Below are positions 7,597 through 15,069 of a stretch of DNA of 28,530 nucleotides, in pieces (the stretch's first letter is position 1; each line of letters begins with the position of its first letter). The notes under the pieces were generated by a model. It worked only from the letters and a program-made list of their open reading frames with translations, did no database searches and had not been told where the DNA came from. Both the position numbers and the translations under genes were made by a program. The DNA lies in assembly GCA_038230975.1 (NCBI GenBank), contig JBBRMF010000036.1, positions 1 through 28,530 of the forward strand, given 5' to 3'. Source of the DNA: JANXVV01 sp038230975. Lineage in GTDB: Bacteria; Planctomycetota; Phycisphaerae; Tepidisphaerales; Tepidisphaeraceae.

Positions 7597-10500
7597 TCAA
7601 TTCTGTCGTAATGCGCTTTGAAACGTATCAGGCGTCACATAGCGCGTGTGATAATTCAGCCAATCTTCAGGATGCCGCTGATAGGCCAGATCATCTTCCA
7701 ACTGTCCGGGTGCAATATCATAGTTGGGCCAATCGTGACGGGGCAGAGGTAACACGGTTTTTGAAAACGCCGTGTTGAAATCTCCATCTTTCACCCATCC
7801 ATCGGCGATCAACACAAAATCCCGAATGGTCCCGGCTGACGGAGGTGCGGGCGGCGCGAATCGCAGCTGCATTTCATCCCCGGCATTCATGATGACATAG
7901 CGATCATCGACTTTTTCCAGAAGTTCCCGAACATCCCCGTAACGCGTATAAAAACCGGTGAGGTCCAACCAGCGCGGTACGCTTCCCATCAGGTGGCTGT
8001 ACTGTGGTAATTCCGGTGAATGCGAATCGGCGGCGGTGATTTGAGAAAACCCGCGATATCGCAGATCTGCCTGCTGAAGGGGTGACCGAACCATGGAGAT
8101 CTTGCTTGTCGAAGTCTCTGGCCGGGAAGGGCTGTTCGAGCTCTCGTCCAATAAGGTTGCATATGCGAGAGAATCCCAATAGATCTCCAGGTTGGTTCGC
8201 AATCGCAATTTGCGAGTGCTACCCGTCGGAAAGAGGTCGTCGATTTTAAGTACAACGGATTTGTTTTTGCCGGCGGGGAAACCGAGTCCAGTGCGGGCGA
8301 TTTTCCATCCACCGTGTCCGTCAGGAACTTCGATGGAAAGACCGGCTGGCGCGGGATGATGTCCCTGGGCCATCGCGACGTTAATCGAACTGTCCGTGGG
8401 ATGGATCCAACCGGATCCGATTAGCGCGAGCGGTGTGTTAAATGCCACATCGGCACCAATCTCCAATTCCACCCAGTGGTCGGCGGCGACTCCTTGAAAT
8501 TGTCCTCGCGCAAAGCTGTCGAGGTATTTACCGTCACGCTCTTTTACGACTTCGCTGACATCGTTGCCGTGCTCGTCCGTCGCATGAAGAAACGGATGGG
8601 GCGGCGTGGTGAGAAAGACTTTGAGCGGTGGCGGGGGAACTGCGAATCGCTCATCGACAAAAATTTCAGTGCCTGGCGGATGATCGACCGCCATGAGCGA
8701 AATGTGGTCAAAAAAGTGCGTTTCCCAAAGCTCGGCAGTGACCCGGAGATCATAGTAACCGTCGCGAGGCGTGAGTTGGTTGCCGCGAATTTTGACCCAG
8801 TCTTCCGTCTGCATGATGGAGGCAGTGTTTTGGGCGTTGATCCGGAGCCCCAACGGTGAACGCCAGATTAAGTCGGTGACGAACTGCATTTCGTTCCCGT
8901 CATAGGTGAACAGCATCGGGCATGACCCCTTGAGCCGTTGGTTGGCGGTCATCTCCTGGTCGGGTTTAAGGCAGAACTCAGCTTGTATATTTCCGTTGGG
9001 CCAGAGGATTCGCAACACATCCGTGCCGGCATTATCCCCGAGTCCAAAATGCGTGGCTCCACCGGCGATGGGCTGGCTTTGATAGAGAAGGGCGGTACGC
9101 ATTTCCAGTTGGCCACCGATGGCGAACGTGTTGATTTTATTTTGGCCGCCTTTGAGTTCAGTGAGCGTGGACGCCAGCGCGCGCGGGCGAACAATCTGGT
9201 AGTGGTAGCCTTTGGTTCCGCGCGGTGAGATCTCAAAAGCCTCACCGGCGGCGTTTACACCCAGCAGTCGAAGGCCACTGGGTTGCGTGGAATCAGGTGC
9301 AACGGAAAGCACGCGTCCGGCGATGGATTGGGTGGCTTGAATATAAGTTCCGTCGGCGGTTCCGAGAAAGACGACGGTTTCTTTGTCGCCCGTAACGATG
9401 AGGTCTGCGGCTCCGTTGTTGTCCACATCGGCGATGTTCAAACGCATTGGGGTTAGTGAAGGGTGAGGGGGAACAACCACCTTTGATTTCAGATCGGGGC
9501 TGCCATCATCGTAGATGCGCATCACGCTTCCGTCGACGAGTAGTGCGACTAGGTCCGACTTTCCGCTCCGCGTAAGATCGGCAGTGGCGATGGAGACGAC
9601 ATTGCGTACGTTGGTCGGAAGCGCGCGGGGATGAAACTGCAGGCCACGATCGTCTGTGAGAACGGTGATGTTTCCGCGATCGTCGAGCAGACTGGCATCG
9701 GGCACACCGTCGCCGTCCAGATCGGTCCAGACAAATTGCTTCAGTCCGGAAATGTCTCCGAACAGATCAATCACTTTGAATGTTCCATCGCCGTTATTTC
9801 GCAGTACGGCCGGTGATCCTGCGCGGCGCGCCAGCACGAGATCAAGATCGCCGTCGAGATCAAGATCGGCAGCCCAGGCACCGAAGTAATCACCGTCGCG
9901 AATGCTTGCATCGTCAATAGCCGGTGATGTTGCGTCCGTGAACTTGCCATCGGCAGCGGGCTGTAACAATCGGACGCCCCCTGCGCCGCAAAGCACGAGA
10001 CGATTCGTATAGTCATTGCGCCAATCAACGGCGAGCACACCATCGGGGCCAGGTGCCTTTAACGTTGTTCCGCCAGGGAACAGGATGGGTGGTTCGGTTC
10101 CATCAGCGCGGCGCAATTCAGTTGCGTTGGCGACGAAAGTGACGGGTGGGCCGTCGGATTTCAGCCATGCCGGGACGATGGAGGTAAAGGCGGTTCCACC
10201 GGGTTTCAGCGGACCAGGGGACAGTTTGACGTCGGCATCGTGCGGAGATGGGTTCGGGCTTGGCGAGGGCAGCTTCATGAAATGTTGAATGGGCTCACCG
10301 ACTTTGATATCGGAGGTGGTTATCGCTGCCAGGTCGCGTTTGAAGGGTCGACTGGGAAGCAGCGCGTTGCGGAGAAACACCAAGGCTGTTGCGGTCGGGC
10401 GCACGTTTTCGGCATCTGCGGTTTTTTGAACGGACTTTAATTGCGTCTTTGCGGTGTCAGACCATTGGGCTGAAAGCGGGGTGATTTTTTGAAGCAAGGC

Positions 10501-11163
10501 ACGTAGCCCGGGGGCATCGCCTCGTTTTGCTTTGGATCGCGCGGCGTCCAGAAGGATCGCCAGGTTGGTCGGACGCAATTGGACAAGCTGTTCCAACTGC
10601 TGATCGATTTCTGACTCGGCCTTTTGATCGCCTCGCCGTTCCAATACAGTTGCCAATGCGAATCGCGCCCGCACGTCTTGCGGATCATTCTGAATAGCGT
10701 GTTGTAAATGGAGGATTGATTTATCGAAATCCCCACGCCGGCTTTCGAGCAATCCATAGAGTACTTCGACGGCCGCGCTTGAAGGTGCAAGTGACATCGC
10801 TTTATCAAACTTCTCGGCCGCTGCGGGGAAATTGCCCTCGCGCAAATAGTAGAGCCCGAGATTGGCCCATGCGGCCGGCTCAGAGGGAACGAGTTGCGTG
10901 GCGAGGCTCAAAAGATCCTTCGCCCGGGGATTATCACCGACTTCCAGCGCGATAACCCCGGCGAAGAATGTCGAGACCATTTTCGGATAGTTCCTCGCAT
11001 CATCGGCGGGGGCTTGCTCTTTCCGACGATTTAAGAATACGGTCGCTGAAACAACAAGCAGCACTCCGATCGTGATAGAGATCACGGTTTTGTTTCGGGC
11101 GTTCGATTGCGGGGAATTACTCAAGTCAATCTCCGAGGTTGGTTCCGATTTAGACCGATTCAT
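7597..11163 (-). CDS. Membrane-anchored giant protein: TPR array, FG-GAP propeller, ASPIC/UnbV-like domain and extra C-terminal beta domains
   Basis: An anchor helix (about residues 28-46) follows a short cytoplasmic N-terminus. TPR repeats cover about 60-260 (AWANLGLYYLREGNFPAAAE is typical). FG-GAP motifs follow at about 390-640: DLDLDGDLD, DLDGDGVPD, DLTRSGKSD and DVDNNGAAD. An ASPIC/UnbV-like segment is near 690-770 (RTALLYQSQ, THFGLGD, RILWPNG). The remaining ~420 residues are beta-rich and not recognised; they include WVKIRGNQL, DLRVTAELWETHFFDHISL and a YWDSLAYATL stretch. The ATG at 11163 was chosen; a GTG two codons upstream is possible, and neither has a clear ribosome site. Its 5' end overlaps the ABC ATPase gene by 14 nt, tying it to the importer. 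Probably a periplasmic scaffold or receptor working with the UnbV/UnbU pair. Confidence 0.87.
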   Translation of the reverse strand: MNRSKSEPTSEIDLSNSPQSNARNKTVISITIGVLLVVSATVFLNRRKEQAPADDARNYPKMVSTFFAGVIALEVGDNPRAKDLLSLATQLVPSEPAAWANLGLYYLREGNFPAAAEKFDKAMSLAPSSAAVEVLYGLLESRRGDFDKSILHLQHAIQNDPQDVRARFALATVLERRGDQKAESEIDQQLEQLVQLRPTNLAILLDAARSKAKRGDAPGLRALLQKITPLSAQWSDTAKTQLKSVQKTADAENVRPTATALVFLRNALLPSRPFKRDLAAITTSDIKVGEPIQHFMKLPSPSPNPSPHDADVKLSPGPLKPGGTAFTSIVPAWLKSDGPPVTFVANATELRRADGTEPPILFPGGTTLKAPGPDGVLAVDWRNDYTNRLVLCGAGGVRLLQPAADGKFTDATSPAIDDASIRDGDYFGAWAADLDLDGDLDLVLARRAGSPAVLRNNGDGTFKVIDLFGDISGLKQFVWTDLDGDGVPDASLLDDRGNITVLTDDRGLQFHPRALPTNVRNVVSIATADLTRSGKSDLVALLVDGSVMRIYDDGSPDLKSKVVVPPHPSLTPMRLNIADVDNNGAADLIVTGDKETVVFLGTADGTYIQATQSIAGRVLSVAPDSTQPSGLRLLGVNAAGEAFEISPRGTKGYHYQIVRPRALASTLTELKGGQNKINTFAIGGQLEMRTALLYQSQPIAGGATHFGLGDNAGTDVLRILWPNGNIQAEFCLKPDQEMTANQRLKGSCPMLFTYDGNEMQFVTDLIWRSPLGLRINAQNTASIMQTEDWVKIRGNQLTPRDGYYDLRVTAELWETHFFDHISLMAVDHPPGTEIFVDERFAVPPPPLKVFLTTPPHPFLHATDEHGNDVSEVVKERDGKYLDSFARGQFQGVAADHWVELEIGADVAFNTPLALIGSGWIHPTDSSINVAMAQGHHPAPAGLSIEVPDGHGGWKIARTGLGFPAGKNKSVVLKIDDLFPTGSTRKLRLRTNLEIYWDSLAYATLLDESSNSPSRPETSTSKISMVRSPLQQADLRYRGFSQITAADSHSPELPQYSHLMGSVPRWLDLTGFYTRYGDVRELLEKVDDRYVIMNAGDEMQLRFAPPAPPSAGTIRDFVLIADGWVKDGDFNTAFSKTVLPLPRHDWPNYDIAPGQLEDDLAYQRHPEDWLNYHTRYVTPDTFQSALRQN

Positions 11164-11971
11164 TCCCACCGGCGAAGTGGAGCATCTCGAGGATTTTGCC
11201 GCGCAGATGGAGGAATTCCTCAGTGGTGCGTTGCCGTGGGTGAGGGAGATCCACGCGCAGAATTTGTTCGATTCGACCTGGTCTGGGTGTCATGATGACG
11301 ATTCGATCGCTCATGTAAATCGCTTCATCAATGTCGTGGGTCACCAGAAGCGTTGTCGTGCCGCGGGCTCGCCATAAGCGCAGGACTTCATCCTGCAATT
11401 TCATTCGGGTAAATGCGTCGAGCGCGCCGAGGGGTTCATCGAGCAGCAGCACTGAGGGATGATTCACGAGTGCGCGAGCCAGCGCGACGCGCTGGGCCAT
11501 GCCGCCGGAAAGCTGGTGCGGGTAAGCCTTGGAAAATTGTTCGAGGCCGACCAATTGCATGAAGCCGTCGACCTCGTGTGCTTTGGCGCGCAGCAATCCG
11601 CGAGCGGCCAAACCGGTCTCAATGTTTCGGCGTACGTTGAGCCAGGGGAAAAGATTGGGATCCTGGAATACGACGCCTCGACTTGCATCGGGCTCGGTGA
11701 TCGGTTCGTCGCCGGCATAGAGTGCGCCGGAAGTGGGGACTTCCAATCCCGCAATTAATCGAAGCAACGTGCTTTTCCCACATCCGCTTGGGCCGACAAG
11801 CGACACAAATTCCTGGCTCTTGATGCTCAGGTTGACGGTGTCCAACGCGTGAACGAGGGAGCCATCATTGGCCGTATAAACTTTCGATACTTCGCTCACC
11901 TGCAAGGAAACGGATTCCTGAACGATTGATTTGTTGTCGGAAAGAGATCGACTCGGTGAATCGCTTACCAT
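11150..11971 (-). CDS. ABC importer ATPase, NitT/TauT (SsuB/TauB/NrtD) type
   Basis: All nucleotide-binding motifs are intact: Walker A GPSGCGKST (about 60-68), Q-loop Q103, signature LSGGMAQ (154-160), Walker B VLLLDEP (174-180), D-loop LGALD and the switch His in LLVTHDIDEA. The sequence PHQLSGGMAQRVALARAL is typical of nitrate/sulfonate/taurine importers. The ATG at 11971 has AAGGGG 7 nt upstream. An upstream ATG at 11992 lacks such a site and would overlap the permease more. The chosen start overlaps the permease stop by 7 nt (ATGGTAA). It energises import through the adjacent permease. The transported ligand cannot be read from the ATPase. Confidence 0.93.
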   Translation of the reverse strand: MVSDSPSRSLSDNKSIVQESVSLQVSEVSKVYTANDGSLVHALDTVNLSIKSQEFVSLVGPSGCGKSTLLRLIAGLEVPTSGALYAGDEPITEPDASRGVVFQDPNLFPWLNVRRNIETGLAARGLLRAKAHEVDGFMQLVGLEQFSKAYPHQLSGGMAQRVALARALVNHPSVLLLDEPLGALDAFTRMKLQDEVLRLWRARGTTTLLVTHDIDEAIYMSDRIVIMTPRPGRIEQILRVDLPHPRQRTTEEFLHLRGKILEMLHFAGGNESV

Positions 11972-13026
11972 TTGATGACCCCTTTTTGCCATACGAGGAC
12001 ACGGTCGCGCACACGAAAGAGGATCGTCATGATCGTCGAGAAGAAGACCGCCGTGACGATCAGCGAAGCGTAGATCATGTCGTACTCGGCATAGTTGCGA
12101 CCCATGTCGATGTACCAGCCGAGCCCGGATTTAACGCCGACCGCTTCGGCGGCGATGAGCGTCAGGAATGCGGCCCCCAATCCCATGAACAATCCGATAA
12201 AGATGTTTGGCAGCGCGGATGGAACCGCTACATTAAAGATGAGAAACATTCTTCCGGCGCCAAGTGTTCGGGCGACTTCAAGATGCGATACGCGGACATT
12301 GGCAATTCCTGAACTGGTCAGCATCGTCATCGGGAACCAGACCGCGAGCGCGATCAATATCGTGCCGGAGATGAAACTGGATGGGAAAAGCATGATTGAC
12401 AGCGGAATCCACGCGGTTGCGGGAATCGGGCCGACGACTTTCAATATCGGCATGACCCAATACCGCATGCGGGGAAACCATCCGATGATTACGCCGGTTA
12501 GCAGCCCCGCGAAAGCGCCGAGCGAATACCCACTGGCCAGCAGGAGCAGGGATCGGTAGGTGCATTCCAGAAGCCTCCGCCAGTCATCAACCAGTGCGGT
12601 GAATACCGCATCCGGCCCGGGGAAGAATGGAAGCGGCAGCCAGGCAAATTTGAGGGTGATCAAATCCCAGACGCACATCGCCATAATTCCCATGGCCACA
12701 ATCGGCGCGATATCGCAGAGCCAGTGTCGCGTCCCGCGCCAGGCTGCATGCAGCAATGCCAGCAGCGGCGATAGGCCCAGGAGAATCATCAGGAACAGTG
12801 GGTAGCGGTGGGTGGCCGCCGGGTTTTGAAGATTTGGAAGAATGCGATGGATGAATAGCGCAAGACCGGCTGCGAGGGATGGCCAGATAAGTGGCAGCAT
12901 GGTGATTCGTGGCGAAGTTGTAATAGAGAGCGCCCGCCGTGAGGTGCGCACAGCGGGTCGCTCTCGCTCTGGCCGGTGCAGTTGAGCCAGAGCATCAGTC
13001 GTTCCGGTAGACATGTTGTTGTCCAT
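11965..13026 (-). CDS. ABC importer permease, NitT/TauT type, with extended N-terminus
   Basis: The C-terminal two thirds are a BPD_transp_1 domain with about six transmembrane helices. The ATPase-coupling (EAA-like) loop reads HLEVARTLGAGRMFLIFNVAVPSALP, close to that of SsuC/TauC proteins (key residues E, A, G, P). An extra N-terminal region of ~110 residues adds about three hydrophobic helices (LIWPSLAAGLALFI, YPLFLMILLGLSPLLALL, DIAPIVAMGIMAMCVW), longer than the usual ~260-residue permease. The ATG at 13026 was chosen; a TTG at 13041 would add five residues. It lies 30 nt downstream of the binding-protein gene and overlaps the ATPase gene by 7 nt. Confidence 0.9.
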   Translation of the reverse strand: MDNNMSTGTTDALAQLHRPERERPAVRTSRRALSITTSPRITMLPLIWPSLAAGLALFIHRILPNLQNPAATHRYPLFLMILLGLSPLLALLHAAWRGTRHWLCDIAPIVAMGIMAMCVWDLITLKFAWLPLPFFPGPDAVFTALVDDWRRLLECTYRSLLLLASGYSLGAFAGLLTGVIIGWFPRMRYWVMPILKVVGPIPATAWIPLSIMLFPSSFISGTILIALAVWFPMTMLTSSGIANVRVSHLEVARTLGAGRMFLIFNVAVPSALPNIFIGLFMGLGAAFLTLIAAEAVGVKSGLGWYIDMGRNYAEYDMIYASLIVTAVFFSTIMTILFRVRDRVLVWQKGVIKW

Positions 13027-13056
13027 AGGATTCGTCTTCAAGCCATCTCAAACAAA

Positions 13057-14241
13057 TTAGGGCTTCGAGTCGCAACACGTTTTCACACCATTGGCATTGA
13101 CACTGGCCTTCAGCATCGCGGTAGCGAGTTGGGCCTCGGTGGGGGCACCCCCATCGGCCACTTTTTCCACTTGTAGATTTTGGATCCACTCATCGGTCAC
13201 ACCCGCCAGCGGTATGAATGCGAGCTTGGCCAGCTCCTCCGGGACGGTCGAAGGCTTCAGCATCCCGCATTTTTTCATTTCTGTGGTCGCTGAGATAACT
13301 GCGGCACGTCCACCGCTGATACGTGGGATGTAAAAGAGCTTGGAGAGGGCCATCGCGTTGAGCTCCTTGGTTCCACCGACATATTTTTTCTCAACGGCAA
13401 GTGAGGCTGCGGCCATCGGATTGGTTTCCGTCCATTTGGAGCCCTTCAAGATCGCGCGGGTGACTTTTGCGGCTGTCGACGGATCGCCGCCGCACAGCTT
13501 GGCACTGACCACGACGCCGCAGCAATATTCATCCTTGTACGGGGCATCTGTCGCCTGGTCCACAATATTGCGGACTTTGTTCTTAGAGATGAGCATCGTT
13601 CCGATGGGTTCTGAATCGGCAACCGCATCGACAAGCCCTTTATCCAGTGCCAGTTCCATTTCAGCCGGGGAGAAGACCTTCCAATCCACGTCTTTGTTTG
13701 GGTCCATTCCCACAGCAACCATGGCGCGGCTGGCCAGGATAAACGGCGGCGTGCCAATTCCCGGAATGCCGATTCGCTTACCTTTGAGATCCTGAACGGT
13801 CTTGATGTCTGAATTCATGGCGGCCTGAACGCGCAGGCATCCCTTATGAACTCCGGCTGTCAATTTAAGGCCCACGCCACCCTCGATCGGCTTGAGTAAA
13901 AACATGATGAGGTGGTGGGTTGCATCGATCTTTCCAAATGCCAATGCCTCGCGCAGATCCGGCCAGGGCATCTTGATCATCTCGGCGTCGAGGCCTTCTT
14001 CCTTGAAGAACCCTTTTTCGTAGGCGACAAATAGGTCTGTATCGCAAGTCAGCCCGACGTACCCAATCTTGACCTTCTTGAGTTCCGGAGCGGCGGCTTG
14101 GCCGGGGGTTGGCGCAACTTTATTGGCACTCTCCGTTGTTTTGGTTTTATCGCAACCGACGAAAAATGAGCCCATCAACAAACAGGCATGCAAACCCAAC
14201 TTAAAAACAATTGAAGACGAATGGTGAAAGGGCGGTGTCAT
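13057..14241 (-). CDS. ABC importer substrate-binding lipoprotein, NMT1/NrtA-SsuA-like, cysteine-rich
   Basis: The N-terminus is a lipoprotein signal (basic/hydrophobic, lipobox FVGC with Cys30), so the mature protein is membrane-tethered outside the cytoplasm. The fold signature is VKIGYVGLTCDTDLFVAYEKG, followed by FFKEEGLD and later LKGKRIGIPGIG, all typical of NMT1/THI5-like and nitrate/sulfonate-binding proteins. Unusually, several cysteines occur in the mature part: TCDTD, KGC, YCCGV, LCGG, KKCG and a terminal TCCDSKP. A His pair (THHL) lies near the presumed ligand cleft. AAGGA lies 6-7 nt upstream of the ATG at 14241. It is the first gene of the six-gene operon. Ligand unknown; the Cys/His content leaves room for a metal-bound or sulfur ligand. 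Confidence 0.9.
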   Translation of the reverse strand: MTPPFHHSSSIVFKLGLHACLLMGSFFVGCDKTKTTESANKVAPTPGQAAAPELKKVKIGYVGLTCDTDLFVAYEKGFFKEEGLDAEMIKMPWPDLREALAFGKIDATHHLIMFLLKPIEGGVGLKLTAGVHKGCLRVQAAMNSDIKTVQDLKGKRIGIPGIGTPPFILASRAMVAVGMDPNKDVDWKVFSPAEMELALDKGLVDAVADSEPIGTMLISKNKVRNIVDQATDAPYKDEYCCGVVVSAKLCGGDPSTAAKVTRAILKGSKWTETNPMAAASLAVEKKYVGGTKELNAMALSKLFYIPRISGGRAAVISATTEMKKCGMLKPSTVPEELAKLAFIPLAGVTDEWIQNLQVEKVADGGAPTEAQLATAMLKASVNANGVKTCCDSKP

Positions 14242-14294
14242 GGCTTTCCTTTTTGGAAATCTAGAATGGGTTCATTCAAAACGGACTTACTAAC

Positions 14295-14307
14295 TTTATC
14301 GGATAAA
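14295..14307. promoter_or_regulatory. Palindrome TTTATC-G-GATAAA upstream of the importer operon
   Basis: A perfect 6-1-6 inverted repeat lies 54 nt upstream of the binding-protein start. A half-site with its centre (TTTATCGGA) recurs at 14980-14988, upstream of the small exported protein gene. This is the expected form of a dimeric repressor or activator site. No regulator gene is in the window. Confidence 0.35.
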
Positions 14308-14402
14308 TAGCGGAGCGTTTCCATGACGGGAATGCCAAAAGGGTGAGGCACATTGCAATGCCACAATCTACCCAGACGGAATATCCGGTCAGGTGCTCAG
14401 AG

Positions 14403-14861
14403 TTAGTTGAATGAACTGGATCGAGGCGGGGGGTCGAACAGAGGCAGATAGACTTCCGGTTGGCGAGTAACGTCCGGAGATTTGAGGGCTGCAGAAAAGA
14501 CGATTGGAGGCGCGATCATGGAATTGCACAGGCCAACGCTCTGCTCATCTGAAGTAGATGAAGGCGGGACGGCAGCGGTAGCAGGACCGGAATCGCCGGC
14601 ATGACAACCAGGACCATCAGCGGAATGATGAGATTGCCCGGATGAAGCAGAGAGCGTGTGATTCATTCCATCGGCGGCAGCCATGAGGCTCTCACCCGGA
14701 TTGCCGACGGTCACGTAATATCCGCACGCCGCATGTGCTTGAGAGGTAAAAATCAGACCCAAGCCAAGCACCAGCGCAACAATCCACAACCCACGGCTAC
14801 CGCCGGAATAAACCGGGGTAGAAAGATTGCTGATCGAAGATTTAAGCGGCGGTGGAGTCAT
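14403..14861 (-). CDS. Small exported protein with Cys/His-containing mature domain
   Basis: From the ATG at 14861 (a TTG three codons upstream is the alternative) the product has 152 residues. A long N-region is followed by a hydrophobic core (LWIVALVLGLGLIF) and an AHA-A signal peptidase site. The mature protein begins ACGYYVTVGNPGESLM. It then carries His and Cys in a Ser/Gly-rich stretch (MNHTL, SHHS, CHAGD) and a later LCNSM, suggesting metal binding or disulfides. The C-terminus is Pro/Ser-rich and probably disordered. I recognise no named family. It lies 161 nt upstream of the importer operon on the same strand with its own promoter, and shares an upstream motif with that operon. A function with the importer is plausible but unproven. 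Confidence 0.72.
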   Translation of the reverse strand: MTPPPLKSSISNLSTPVYSGGSRGLWIVALVLGLGLIFTSQAHAACGYYVTVGNPGESLMAAADGMNHTLSASSGQSHHSADGPGCHAGDSGPATAAVPPSSTSDEQSVGLCNSMIAPPIVFSAALKSPDVTRQPEVYLPLFDPPPRSSSFN

Positions 14862-14905
14862 CGACTTCAAAAACTTAAAACAGATTTGCTCGCCTGAACG
14901 ACCGC

Positions 14906-14934
14906 ATTATACATCGCAGCAAGTCGAGAATCCA
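14906..14934 (-). promoter_or_regulatory. Putative promoter of the small exported Cys/His protein
   Basis: On the minus strand a perfect TATAAT (14911-14906) lies about 45 nt before the start codon, with a weak -35, TGGATT, at 14934-14929 (17-nt spacer). The -35 region falls inside the palindrome at 14922-14951, which could hold an operator. Confidence 0.5.
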
Positions 14935-14951
14935 GAAAATTCTCCGCGACT
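14922..14951. repeat. Imperfect palindrome overlapping the -35 region, followed by a T-run on the plus strand
   Basis: AGTCGAGAAT (14922-14931) pairs with ATTCT-ccg-CGACT (14939-14951), with a 3-nt bulge. Six T residues follow at 14953-14958. On the plus strand this has terminator form, but no plus-strand gene precedes it. On the minus strand it covers the -35 region of the downstream promoter, so an operator is as likely. Confidence 0.4.
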
Positions 14952-15069
14952 CTTTTTTGGAGATCCTTTTTACGGAAGATTTATCGGACGGAATGGGCCT
15001 TCAATGCGATGACTGAATCGAGTGATTTCTGTGAAGCCTGCTCGTTCAAGTTCCAAGTATCGGCGGCAT

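Noticed and set aside
14922..14958. Terminator for the glycosyltransferase gene
   Set aside because: The T-run lies on the plus-strand side of the hairpin, so it cannot end the minus-strand transcript.
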